Shown here in pieces: positions 1 to 7,677 of a stretch of DNA of 20,003 bases. The notes under the pieces were generated by a model that saw nothing but the letters and a program-made list of their open reading frames with translations, was not told the origin of the DNA and did no database searches. Position 1 is the first letter of the stretch. Every line of letters begins with the position of its first letter. This DNA is from Candidatus Fermentibacterota bacterium (GTDB taxonomy: Bacteria > JAFGKV01). Where the stretch lies: the NCBI GenBank assembly GCA_016928395.1, contig JAFGKV010000211.1:1-20003 (forward strand). Direction: 5' to 3'. Made by a program: the position numbers and the translations under genes.

Positions 1-2
1 GG

Positions 3-1571
3 CAGCGGATCCTGCGCATCCTCCGCGACAAGCTCGGCACGGCATCATCCGACAGACCTCTGCTGGCGGTGGTGGCCGGCGGTACGAATGTAGGCAAGAG
101 CACCGTATGCAATCTGCTGGCGGGCATGCAGGTCAGCACCGTTTCGGCCTTGGCGAGAAAGACCAGGTCACCAGTGGTGTGCGGGGCAGCACCCGGCGAT
201 CGTTCTCTGCTCCCCGGTGTGCGCAGCATGAGGGTGGTTGGGGAAGCAGGGAGTGCTGAGGTCGACGAACCGACCGTATTCATTACCGAGACGCCATTTC
301 CCCCAACCGGATGCCTTCTCATCGATTCTCCGGATATGGACAGCGACTATCTTCCCAACCAGCTCTGGGCGTGGCGGCTCCTGGATGCCGCGGACGCCGT
401 GGTTCTGGTGGTAACCCCCGAGAAGTACCACGATGCCGCAGTCAGCGACTTTCTCGTCGAGGCGGCCATGCTTGGTAGGGCGTTGGTTGGGGTGATGAAC
501 AAGTCGGAAAGCGCGGAAGCCTTTGAGGATTTTGTGCGCATGGTATGGCGACCCGTGGCGGCGGATGCCCCCGTGGTAGAGATCCCCCGTCGGCTCGATT
601 TGAGTGGAGAGGGCGCCCCATTGCGGGAGATTGTGGAGGGATGGTGCGCCAGAGCCCGGCAGATCAAGGCGGCGTCTCTGGATGGATCCGCCCGGGTCCT
701 TGGCAGAGAGCTGGAGGCACTCACGGACCTGGCGGCCCGGGAACAGCGGTGGCTTGCCGAACTCCATGAAGGCATCGGCACGGCACTGGATGAGGCGCTA
801 CATTCCTACCGGCGTCAGATCTCCGGTGAGCGGTTCGAGGAGCTCGATCGCGTGTTCCGGCGCTTGATGCGCGAGTTCCGGATACCGGTAGTCGATGATT
901 TCTACGATGGCGTCAGGTCGGTGACCACGATTCTTGCGGGACGGATCAGGGGCCTTCTGGGCGGATCGGGTGATGACAAGAAGGCAGTGCAACGGGAACG
1001 CGAGCATCAGAGGATTGCCGATGTGTGCCAGGGCCTCGTCGTATCCCTCTCGCGGCAGATGGATGCCGTGCCTCTGGCCCTTCGCTCCCAAAGCGGCCCG
1101 TGGAGGGCGGCAGTTCCCCAGTGTCCGGATCGAGCGCATCTCGGTTCCTTTCTGGCGTCCGCTGAACATGACGTGGAGCGTTGGGTTGCGGACGAGAGCG
1201 CGGCAATAGCTCGAACCATCGGCTCGAAGCCCGGTGTTCGCCGATCCTTGGTGGCGATGAAGTCCAGCCTCCAGATAGGCGCCGGCGTATTGGGAGTCGT
1301 GCTCACCGGTGGGTTGGACATGAGTGACCTTGCCATCGCCCCGGTGGTAGAGCGGTTGACGGCGTTTCTGCTGGAGAGGGGCCTCGGCTACCCCTATTTC
1401 GCACGGAGTCGATCGCGTCTTATGGCGGTACGAACCGAGGCGCTCAAGCGCTACCTGGAGGCATTGGTATCCCCCTTGCGCGCCGCCATTCCTCAATCTG
1501 ATCCCGAGCTGGTGCGGCTGCTGCAGCAGGCCGCGACCCAGGTTCCGGGCGCAAGGGAACTACTGCAGTGA
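3..1571 (+). CDS. Dynamin-like/YfjP-like GTPase, 5'-truncated by window edge
   Basis: This is a GTP-binding protein of unknown role, probably of the bacterial dynamin-like or YfjP-like group. The reading frame is open to the left edge, and the P-loop GGTNVGKST (nt 78-104) sits only about 25 codons in, so the true start lies upstream and the gene is partial. The GTG at 69 cannot be the start because it would leave no N-terminal strand before the P-loop. The switch-II motif is DSPDMDS and the base-recognition motif is NKSE, weaker than the canonical NKxD. After the G domain comes a long, charged, mostly helical region. A hydrophobic stretch lies near nt 1270-1370 (IGAGVLGVVLTGG) and could touch or span the membrane. 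It overlaps the next, related GTPase gene by 4 bases (GTGA). Both proteins share the LIDSPDxDS and VTxEKY patterns, so I infer a tandem duplication. GTPase identity is sure; the subfamily is a guess. Confidence 0.8.
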   Translation, partial: QRILRILRDKLGTASSDRPLLAVVAGGTNVGKSTVCNLLAGMQVSTVSALARKTRSPVVCGAAPGDRSLLPGVRSMRVVGEAGSAEVDEPTVFITETPFPPTGCLLIDSPDMDSDYLPNQLWAWRLLDAADAVVLVVTPEKYHDAAVSDFLVEAAMLGRALVGVMNKSESAEAFEDFVRMVWRPVAADAPVVEIPRRLDLSGEGAPLREIVEGWCARARQIKAASLDGSARVLGRELEALTDLAAREQRWLAELHEGIGTALDEALHSYRRQISGERFEELDRVFRRLMREFRIPVVDDFYDGVRSVTTILAGRIRGLLGGSGDDKKAVQREREHQRIADVCQGLVVSLSRQMDAVPLALRSQSGPWRAAVPQCPDRAHLGSFLASAEHDVERWVADESAAIARTIGSKPGVRRSLVAMKSSLQIGAGVLGVVLTGGLDMSDLAIAPVVERLTAFLLERGLGYPYFARSRSRLMAVRTEALKRYLEALVSPLRAAIPQSDPELVRLLQQAATQVPGARELLQ

Positions 1572-3208
1572 CCTCCGGCGCTATCACAGGCCTGCCTGCG
1601 CTGGTGGAAAATACAGTGTTTGTCGGGCTGGCATTGGCTTCAAAGCGTGTTTGCACGCTGGCAGAACAGGTCCGGCACGGAATTGACGCTCCTGTCCGGC
1701 CATTTCGGATTCTCCTGGCCGGGGGCACGGGCGTCGGGAAGTCAACCCTGCTGAATGCGCTGGCAGGCCGCGCTATTGCTCCCGCGGGCCAAAGGCGGCC
1801 GACCACCACGGGGTTCACCGTGTATCTCCACGAGCGGGATACTGATCCTTGGCTGCATAGTCTGCCGGGTGTGTCCGTGGTTGTCCATTCCCAAGGAGGG
1901 TTGGAGGGGAAGACCCTCATCGATTCCCCCGATGCCGACAGCGCTGTGACAGAACACCGGGCCATGCTGGAGGAGGCGCTGGCGGTGGCGGACCTGGTCT
2001 TCGTGGTGGTCACGGAGGAGAAGTATCTCTCTTCCGTTGTGCTCGGGCTCATGGCCGCCTACCGGGAAGGCAGAGAGTTTGCCCTTGTGTTCAACAAGGC
2101 GGACAGGATCACCGATAGGGGAGTAGTTGACGATTTCCGGAGGACAGCCGCCTCGGCGGGGTTCGAGGATGCGCCGTTGTTCACCGTGTCTGCCCAGGCG
2201 GCATTCCAGCGGGGAAGCAGTGATCCGGCGACCGGGCAGTTTGAGGAGCTACGCGCCTTCATTGCCGACGGGCTGGATCGCGCTCGGCTGGCCGAGATCG
2301 CCACATCGAATCTGGCCGAACGGGCGAGTGCGGCCGGGGTCGCCATTCGGTCTGCATTGCCCCCGGCATGGGAAGGCGCGGCAGACGCCTGGCAGCAACG
2401 GTGTCTTCTGTCTATCGCCGCGCGTTTCGCAGATACCGCGACAACGCTCCGTCGGCGCCTCCTGCGGGAGGACGAGCTGGCAGCAGTCATCACCGCGACT
2501 CGCGGCTGTGGGTTCGGGGGAGTGTTCGGCTGGTTCTCTGCCCTGGCCTATGCCCTTCGCGGTTTCTTCCCGCCGAGTGCCCGCACTCTGGATGCCGTGG
2601 ACCTATCCATTCGGCGTCGCATGGAGGACATCAGCAGAGGGCAAGATCACTCCGATGAGCTGGTGCGGGAGGATTTCTCCGCGGCGGCAGCGGAGTTGGG
2701 CGTCGATCCCGGCGCCGTGCGTGATCTGGTGACGGCCCACCCCGCCCCGGCGACAACTGCAAAGCTGGTGGCGGCCCGGTTGCCGGGGTTGGTTCGGCGC
2801 GAAGCGGAACGTCTCAGTGCTCCTCCGGGGAGGGTGTGGAACCTCGTCGTTAATGTCCCGGTGTGGGTATGGCTTGGGTACTGGGTGTTTCGGACCGTGA
2901 CCAAAGTCCTTGAGGGGCTGCCTCCCGAATGGGAGGCGTTCCCTGGCGCGGCGATCGTGGGCGTGATAGTCCTGGGTTTGCAGTGGCCCGTGGTTCATCG
3001 GATCGTTATGTACAGCGGGCGCCGACGCGCAAAGTCAGTAATCTCCTCAGTGTTGGCGCAGTTGGAGTCGGAGGCCACGGGCCTGCATGCAGCGGCCGTG
3101 GACGCAGTGGAGGGAAGGATACGTCAGGAAATTGACGTCCTTCGCGGTGAGCTCAGTCTTCTTGATGAGCTGTCGATCGGGCGGGCTTGTCACGGCGGGG
3201 AGGGATAA
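1568..3208 (+). CDS. Membrane-associated dynamin-like/YfjP-like GTPase
   Basis: This second GTPase (546 aa) is complete. Its G motifs are all visible: P-loop GGTGVGKST (residues 52-60), switch-I threonines TTT (79-81), switch-II DSPD (119-122), NKAD (176-179) and a G5-like VSAQ near 207. A long helical region follows. Two strongly hydrophobic segments at about 424-445 and 460-480, rich in Trp and Val, look like transmembrane helices or a membrane-inserting hairpin. A shorter hydrophobic patch lies at about 315-335. The C-terminal 60 residues are charged and helical. The GTG start overlaps the stop of the upstream paralogue (GTGA), which implies translational coupling. Bacterial dynamin-like proteins often occur as adjacent pairs (for example IniA/IniC and DynA/DynB) and can remodel membranes. 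That function is inferred here only from architecture. An alternative is a YfjP-type GTPase of unknown function, as found in pairs in actinobacteria. Confidence 0.85.
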   Translation: MTSGAITGLPALVENTVFVGLALASKRVCTLAEQVRHGIDAPVRPFRILLAGGTGVGKSTLLNALAGRAIAPAGQRRPTTTGFTVYLHERDTDPWLHSLPGVSVVVHSQGGLEGKTLIDSPDADSAVTEHRAMLEEALAVADLVFVVVTEEKYLSSVVLGLMAAYREGREFALVFNKADRITDRGVVDDFRRTAASAGFEDAPLFTVSAQAAFQRGSSDPATGQFEELRAFIADGLDRARLAEIATSNLAERASAAGVAIRSALPPAWEGAADAWQQRCLLSIAARFADTATTLRRRLLREDELAAVITATRGCGFGGVFGWFSALAYALRGFFPPSARTLDAVDLSIRRRMEDISRGQDHSDELVREDFSAAAAELGVDPGAVRDLVTAHPAPATTAKLVAARLPGLVRREAERLSAPPGRVWNLVVNVPVWVWLGYWVFRTVTKVLEGLPPEWEAFPGAAIVGVIVLGLQWPVVHRIVMYSGRRRAKSVISSVLAQLESEATGLHAAAVDAVEGRIRQEIDVLRGELSLLDELSIGRACHGGEG

Positions 3209-3217
3209 CCAAGGCTC

Positions 3218-3712
3218 ATGAGCTGGTGGGAAGTCGCATTGCTTGTCCCGCTGGCGGGAGGGGTTCTTCTAGGTATCGCGGGCTCGGTGCTACCGCTGTT
3301 GCCGGGTCCTCCGCTCATTCTTGCCGTGGGGGCCGGGTATGCGTGGGTCACGGGATTCCGCCATCTTGGCTCGACCACTCTTATCGCTTTGGCGGTATTG
3401 ACCGCGGCGTCGATGGTGGTGGACTGGCTTGCAGGGGCTTTGGGCGCAGCCGGCGCGGGCGCATCCCGTCTCGCGGTGATCACTGCGACCGTGTTAGGGG
3501 TAGCGGGTCTGTTCCTTGGGCCATGGTGGGCCGTGGTGGCATTGCCTCTACTTGGTGTGGCGGCCGTCGAACGCATAGCGGGAAGGAGCACTCGTCGTTC
3601 CCTCCGTGCGGCCGCCGGCGTCGGAATAGGCACTGTCGTCTCCGGAATCCTCCGGGTCACGATCTCGGTGGCAATGGGGCTCATCATAGTATTCGGTTTC
3701 CTATCGAGCTGA
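3218..3712 (+). CDS. DUF456-type small integral membrane protein
   Basis: This is a 164-residue hydrophobic protein with about four to five transmembrane segments: roughly residues 5-45, 50-70, 85-110 and 135-162. The N-terminal GSVLPLLPGPPLIL motif, the central Asp-containing segment (VVDWLAGALGA) and the ASR element after it match my recollection of the DUF456 family, whose function is unknown. The ATG lies 9 bases after the stop of the GTPase gene, with AAGG just upstream, so the three genes probably form one transcript. The last segment (MGLIIVFGFL) ends in the membrane with only two residues after it. The neighbourhood suggests a membrane partner for the GTPase pair, but nothing in the sequence proves that. 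The family call rests on remembered motifs, not on a search. Confidence 0.75.
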   Translation: MSWWEVALLVPLAGGVLLGIAGSVLPLLPGPPLILAVGAGYAWVTGFRHLGSTTLIALAVLTAASMVVDWLAGALGAAGAGASRLAVITATVLGVAGLFLGPWWAVVALPLLGVAAVERIAGRSTRRSLRAAAGVGIGTVVSGILRVTISVAMGLIIVFGFLSS

Positions 3713-4031
3713 GTTCTGAGGCGACGAGTTCCCCGCCCGGCGGTGCGGCATGTGCTCAGGCGTCCGCGTGCGCGATCGTCTCGCAGGGGTTAGGGTTCTC
3801 CCAGCCGCTTGACCCCGCCCAATTGCGCCTGCTTCTTTGATCTCATCGCGTTTCGACGATCACGCTCACTGTGGGGGAGCGATGGATCTGAATCCTTTCT
3901 GTTCCATTGCACTCACGGGGCACAGGGCGACCCTCGGCACGTCGTGTCTCCCGCAGCGGGATCTACTCCTGAGCGCCTTGCAGCCGAAACGAGGGCACGC
4001 TATTCGGTATTTCCTGACAGAGGTGATGAGC
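3713..4031 (+). other. Intergenic region without a recognisable gene (319 bases)
   Basis: This lies between the DUF456 gene and the FMN glutamate-synthase-like gene. An in-frame extension of the downstream gene back to 3837 is open, but its translation has no family resemblance. I see no tRNA arms, no U-tract terminator and no strong sigma70 promoter. A TTGACC at about 3809 has no good -10 at 17 bases. A 13-base inverted repeat with a one-base centre lies at 3949-3961 (TCCCGCAGCGGGA) and could be an operator or a chance hairpin. The promoter of the downstream gene probably lies somewhere in this region. Confidence 0.5.
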
Positions 4032-5573
4032 ATGAGTTTCTCTCCGGTCCAAGCTAGTCCGATTACCAATACCCGTATGCGGGATCCCGACCATGTGGCC
4101 GACATCTCCGGCATGTGTGCCGTCTGCACTGCCGACTGCCTCGGTCCTTGCGAGATAGGCCTCTCGGCACTACGCGGTTCGGAAGCCATCCTGCCATTCT
4201 CCGCTGACAAGAACCAGTTCGCCTCGGAGAAGCGTTATCCCCTTGATTTCTCCCACTTCAGCATTAACGGCAGGGTATTCGGTGCGAGGGGGCTTCCGGC
4301 GGATCCCAACGAGGCCACGTACCCGAATGTGGACCTCTCTTCCACGTTCGGCATCACCTGTGCACTCCCTATCAGAGCTCCGTTCATCCTTCCCGCCATG
4401 GCCAAGTTGGCGTGGAGGGAGTACTTCGCGGGAGCTGCGCTTTCGGGTGTACCTGTCGTTATCGGTGAGGATGTCATCGGCAAGGACCCAGGCCTCGTCA
4501 CCGACGGTCACAGGGTTGTGGATGCGCCGCTGATTGCAGAAATGGTCTCTAGCTTTCGGCGTTACCATCGGGGTCTTGGCGACATCGTGCTCCAGGCGAA
4601 TTTCGACGATGAGTATCACGGCGTCCTTGAGTATGCAATCGAGCGGCTTGCCGTCAGATCCGTAGAGCTGAAATTCGGGCAGGCCGCCAAGGGAATTCAG
4701 GGCATGGGCCGGGTGCCGAAGATCGAAGATGCGCTTCGATTCAGGGCGCTCGGCTACCTTGTCGTGCCTGACCCGACGGATCCCTCGGTCGCCGAGGCGT
4801 ATGTTCGAGGTGTCGGCCCTGTGTTCGAGAAGATCGGCAAGCTGCCGATGTGGAGCCCCGAGGCGCTGGTTCTGCGGGTGGAGGAACTACGGAGGATGGG
4901 TGCGGAGCGTATCTGTTTCAAGACGGGCCCCTTCGACCCCCGGGATATCGCCACGATACTGGATATTGCCTCCGAGACTGGGGTTGATTTGGTGACCCTC
5001 GACGGAGCTGGTGGTGGCACCGGTCACAGCCCAGCGAAGATGATGAACGAATGGGGTATGCCGACCGTGACGTTTGAGTCAATCTCGTGCCGCATCCTCC
5101 ATACGCTGAAAAGGGCGGGCAAGCCGCTCCCACCCATCGCGATGGCCGGCGGGTTTGCGACCGAGGATCAGATCTACAAAGGGTTGGCCCTGGGCGCGCC
5201 GTACGTGCGCATGATAGCCATTGGCCGCGCCGCCATGGCCGCCGCGTCCGTGGGGCGTCAGGTGGGGGATGCGTTGCGGAAGGGTGTGGTACCCAAGGAG
5301 TATGCCCGTTTCGGTACCAGCGTAGATGAGGTATTCGCGGACTTCCGCATTCTCAAGGGGGAGTATGGCGAAGAGACTTCGAGTATCCCAACCGGGGCGC
5401 TGGGACTCTATTCGTATCTGAACCGAGTCTCCGCCGGTCTCAAGCAGTTCATGGCACTGAATCGTGAGTTTGCGCTTCGGCATATCAGCCGGGAAGGTAT
5501 CGTTCCCCTCACCGAACTCGCCGCGAAGACAACGGGCCTCTCCACCTATGAGGAACTTCTCAACAGGCGCTGA
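4032..5573 (+). CDS. FMN-dependent glutamate-synthase-like protein with N-terminal 4-Cys cluster
   Basis: This 513-residue protein corresponds to the FMN-binding synthase domain of glutamate synthase (GltB domain 2 family). It lacks the glutaminase domain and has no NADPH subunit next to it. Visible motifs are KFGQAAKGIQG (214-224), the flavin/substrate loop LDGAGGGTGHSP (323-334) and AGGFATEDQ (372-380), all equivalent to GltB barrel loops. The N-terminus has C29-x2-C32-x3-C36-x3-C40 followed by EIG, a likely iron-sulfur or metal site. The cysteines that bind the 3Fe-4S cluster in true GltB are not seen in the C-terminal half. I chose ATG 4032 because GAGGTGA (4020-4026) lies 5 bases upstream and the family match begins soon after. 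ATG 4026 is an alternative, and the frame stays open back to 3837 without similarity. The substrate is uncertain: glutamate synthesis or another flavin redox reaction are both possible. It is separated from the purine operon by about 600 bases. Confidence 0.85.
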   Translation: MSFSPVQASPITNTRMRDPDHVADISGMCAVCTADCLGPCEIGLSALRGSEAILPFSADKNQFASEKRYPLDFSHFSINGRVFGARGLPADPNEATYPNVDLSSTFGITCALPIRAPFILPAMAKLAWREYFAGAALSGVPVVIGEDVIGKDPGLVTDGHRVVDAPLIAEMVSSFRRYHRGLGDIVLQANFDDEYHGVLEYAIERLAVRSVELKFGQAAKGIQGMGRVPKIEDALRFRALGYLVVPDPTDPSVAEAYVRGVGPVFEKIGKLPMWSPEALVLRVEELRRMGAERICFKTGPFDPRDIATILDIASETGVDLVTLDGAGGGTGHSPAKMMNEWGMPTVTFESISCRILHTLKRAGKPLPPIAMAGGFATEDQIYKGLALGAPYVRMIAIGRAAMAAASVGRQVGDALRKGVVPKEYARFGTSVDEVFADFRILKGEYGEETSSIPTGALGLYSYLNRVSAGLKQFMALNREFALRHISREGIVPLTELAAKTTGLSTYEELLNRR

Positions 5574-5962
5574 AGGAACGAATCACGGTGGAGAACGGCG
5601 CGAGGAGGGCATAGGACAGCCGCCGGTTGTCTGCGGGAGGCAATGCGCAGCCCAGTGGCGGATGCCCTTGCGGGCAGGGTTACTCAACGCATGAACAGGC
5701 CCGACTCGGGTCGATTGGAGGTAACTCCGTACGGTCTGGACGGGGATCGGCACGGATTCTCGGTTTCGTCTACTCGGTACGTCGCACCGTAGGGCGCGAC
5801 CGTATCCACGTCGATTGACGCACTGCGTTCCTCGGGGTTTTCCACTCCGTCGAACTCGCCATCATCGTCCGATTCTCGGCCCACGGGTCGGCCCCGATCC
5901 CGCGCACGTTTCCTTTCTTCATCCTTAGGCGTGACTGAACCCACGACGGGCTGTCGTAAGAC
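5574..5962 (+). other. Intergenic region upstream of the purine promoter
   Basis: This is the upstream part of the 606-base gap before guaB. A small hairpin lies at 5663-5676 (TGCCC, loop TTGC, GGGCA), but no T-run follows, so it is not a convincing intrinsic terminator. A minus-strand reading frame (5684-6025) has a fair ribosome-binding site but no recognisable family and overlaps the guaB promoter; I do not call it a gene. No tRNA, insertion sequence or repeat was seen. Codon-like periodicity is weak here compared with the flanking genes. Confidence 0.5.
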
Positions 5963-5991
5963 TTGACGAGCGGCGGTATCACTGCTACACT
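5963..5991 (+). promoter_or_regulatory. Sigma70-type promoter for the purine operon
   Basis: The -35 hexamer TTGACG (5963-5968) matches consensus at 5 of 6 positions. The -10 hexamer TACACT (5986-5991) matches TATAAT at 4 of 6. The spacer is exactly 17 bases. Transcription would begin near 5998-6001 and give a leader of about 180 nt before guaB. It is the only strong promoter seen in the window and sits at the head of a set of ten co-directional purine genes, so I infer that it drives the whole operon. Confidence 0.7.
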
Positions 5992-6014
5992 GCCGGTCCC
6001 AAAAGGGCGCGTGG

Positions 6015-6030
6015 CCCCTGTGCATAGGGG
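6015..6030 (+). promoter_or_regulatory. Leader hairpin near the predicted transcript start
   Basis: CCCCT (6015-6019) and AGGGG (6026-6030) form a perfect 5-bp stem with a 6-base loop, GTGCAT. It lies about 15 nt into the predicted guaB transcript. It could stabilise the 5' end or belong to a larger regulatory fold. No riboswitch consensus is recognised. Confidence 0.4.
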
Positions 6031-6116
6031 TTCACCTTGACCCTTCCTCAACTTCAGCTCTTGGATCCTTCGAGTGCTATACCGTACAAAGCGTTTGCCG
6101 CTGGCTCGGGGAGCGC

Positions 6117-6167
6117 CGGGCCGGTGGTGATCAGGGCGGTAAGCAGGCGGGTGAGCCTGCGGGCCCG
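6117..6167 (+). promoter_or_regulatory. Nested stem structure just upstream of the guaB start
   Basis: An inner perfect 6-bp hairpin, GCAGGC (6143-6148), loop GGGTGA and GCCTGC (6155-6160), is enclosed by a second perfect 6-bp pairing, CGGGCC (6117-6122) with GGCCCG (6162-6167). The structure ends 4-5 bases before the AGGTGA ribosome-binding region (6173-6178), which is close enough to the ATG at 6180 to affect initiation. A role in controlling guaB translation is inferred. The fold does not match purine, PRPP or ZTP riboswitch consensus as far as I can recall them. Confidence 0.4.
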
Positions 6168-6179
6168 AAAGTAGGTGAC

Positions 6180-7676
6180 ATGGCAAAGCATATTGAGTTC
6201 GAGCCGTCACGGACTCTGACCGAGTTCCGGCTCCTTCCAGGGTGTACCACCGAGGCGACAACTCTGACCCACGTGAACCTCCAGACCCGTCTTGTACGGC
6301 TGGCCCGGGGCGATGGCTGGATGGGGATCAAGATCCCCCTGGTGGCCGCGGCCATGCAATCGGTATCCGGCGCGCGCATGGGTCTTGAGATGGCCCGGCT
6401 AGGGGGATTGGCCTTCATCTTCGCGTCGCAACCCATCGAGCGTCAGGTGGAGATGGTGCGGAGGATCAAGAACTACAAAGCAGGGTTTGTCACCCCCGAG
6501 ACTGTGCCCGCCGACATGCCCATCAGCGAGCTGGCGGAGCTCACCCGCCGGCGCGGGTTCGCGACGTTTCCCGTGCTGGACGCATCAGGGGTGTTTGTGG
6601 GTCTCATCACCCGTAATGATTATGACGCGAACCGCCACGGTCACTTGCCGGTCCGTGACAGGATGATCGCCCGGCCTGCCCTGGCGGTGGGCGGCGTGTC
6701 CCAAGATCTCCGGGAGGCGAACGCCGTCCTCATGGACAGCCACCAGACCGTGCTCCCCATCGTGGATGCCCAGGACGCGGTGCGCTATCTGGTCTTCCGC
6801 AAGGACATCACGGATCATCTGGACAACCCGCTCCAGTTGGTGGACGGCCGAAAACGGCTGATGGCCGCGGCGGCGGTGAATACCCATGACTATGTGGACC
6901 GGGTCAGCGCCTTGGTGGAAGCCGGTGTGGACGTGATCGCCGTGGATTCCTCCCATGGCCATTCGGTGTTCCAGGAAAGGACGCTGCACTGGATACGCAC
7001 CCACCATCCCGACCTGCCTGTGATTGGCGGCAATGTGATCACGGGGTCCGGGTTCGATTTCCTGGTGGAAGCCGGGGCCTGCGGGGTCAAGGTCGGCATG
7101 GGCGGCGGTTCCATCTGCATCACCCAGGAGCAGAAGGGAACCGGGCGGGGTTTGGCCACGGCCATCATGAAGGTGGCCGAGGCCAGGGATGCCCATGCAG
7201 AACGCACCGGTAACTACATCCCGATCATCGCCGATGGAGGCATCGTGCATGCCAAGGACATCGTTGTCGCATTAGCGCTTGGCACCGACGTGGTGATGAT
7301 GGGCCGCTACTTCGCGCGTATGGACGAATCTCCCACCGAGAAAGTGACAATCAACAATCGGGTGATGAAACCGTACTGGGGCGAGGGAGCGCAGAGGGCG
7401 AGAGAGTGGAAGGCCGTGCGCTACCACCAGGCGGTCTTTGCCGAAGGCGTCGAAGGATTCGTCGAGTATGCAGGCAAACTGAGGGACAATCTGGACGACA
7501 CGCTGGCGAAGATTCGGGCATCCATGTCAACGTGTGGTGTTGCCACCATCGAGGAACTGCACTCAGGCGCGGAGTTGGAGCTGGTGTCGGCCCTTTCCAT
7601 TCGGGAGGGGCAGGTACACGACATCCACCTTCCTGGTCCCGAGGCGCTCTACGGCTCGACGAAGTGGGGAGACTGA
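6180..7676 (+). CDS. guaB: IMP dehydrogenase
   Basis: GuaB oxidises IMP to XMP with NAD+, the committing step to GMP, in the cytosol. At 498 aa it has the normal length of a CBS-containing bacterial enzyme. The barrel starts with residues 1-95, and two CBS domains (about 103-155 and 158-212) are inserted in it. The NAD site is VDSSHGHS (255-262). The catalytic loop is GGGSICIT (308-315) with nucleophile Cys313, rather than the GPGSICTT of E. coli; this variant is familiar from Clostridia and Bacteroidetes. The phosphate-binding and flap elements DGGIVH, MMGRYFA and YWGEGAQRAREW follow. It is the first gene of the purine operon, with AGGTGA just before its ATG and a structured leader of about 180 nt upstream. 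Its stop lies 1 base before the purA GTG. Placing guaB first in an IMP-making operon would match flux towards GMP with supply. Confidence 0.96.
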   Translation: MAKHIEFEPSRTLTEFRLLPGCTTEATTLTHVNLQTRLVRLARGDGWMGIKIPLVAAAMQSVSGARMGLEMARLGGLAFIFASQPIERQVEMVRRIKNYKAGFVTPETVPADMPISELAELTRRRGFATFPVLDASGVFVGLITRNDYDANRHGHLPVRDRMIARPALAVGGVSQDLREANAVLMDSHQTVLPIVDAQDAVRYLVFRKDITDHLDNPLQLVDGRKRLMAAAAVNTHDYVDRVSALVEAGVDVIAVDSSHGHSVFQERTLHWIRTHHPDLPVIGGNVITGSGFDFLVEAGACGVKVGMGGGSICITQEQKGTGRGLATAIMKVAEARDAHAERTGNYIPIIADGGIVHAKDIVVALALGTDVVMMGRYFARMDESPTEKVTINNRVMKPYWGEGAQRAREWKAVRYHQAVFAEGVEGFVEYAGKLRDNLDDTLAKIRASMSTCGVATIEELHSGAELELVSALSIREGQVHDIHLPGPEALYGSTKWGD

Positions 7677-7677
7677 G

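Noticed and set aside
3837-4031. N-terminal extension of the glutamate-synthase-like gene
   Set aside because: The extra 65 residues show no family resemblance, while the ATG at 4032 has a good ribosome-binding site directly before the conserved region.
5663-5676. Hairpin after the glutamate-synthase-like gene as a terminator
   Set aside because: The stem is only 5 bp, no run of T follows, and it is about 90 bases past the stop codon.
5627-5818. Small + strand open frame of 63 codons in the gap before guaB
   Set aside because: Low-complexity Gly/Arg/Ser composition, no clear ribosome-binding site and no recognisable family.
6075-6083. Extended -10-like TGCTATACC that could be a second guaB promoter
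   Set aside because: No -35 at a suitable distance, and the upstream promoter at 5963-5991 is much better.
6087-6097. CAAAGCGTTTG inverted repeat in the guaB leader, similar to the E. coli PurR operator
   Set aside because: The PurR consensus has a central CG with even spacing, while this has a 3-base centre and no matching outer bases. It also lies about 90 bases after the predicted transcript start.
6095-6145. Stretch with CGGGGAGCGCC and a GGGCGG element recalling the ZTP (pfl) riboswitch
   Set aside because: The conserved upstream GUCRUGAC-type element and the downstream CCGCCUGGGCA pseudoknot element are absent in the right places.
6131-6436. Long minus-strand frames opposite guaB, purL, purH and the other genes
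   Set aside because: They mirror the codon structure of strong + strand genes in GC-rich DNA and have no protein-family resemblance.
7534-7677. Extension of purA into the end of guaB
   Set aside because: The PurA family N-terminus begins at the GTG at 7678 with a good ribosome-binding site. The upstream residues are only guaB read in another frame.
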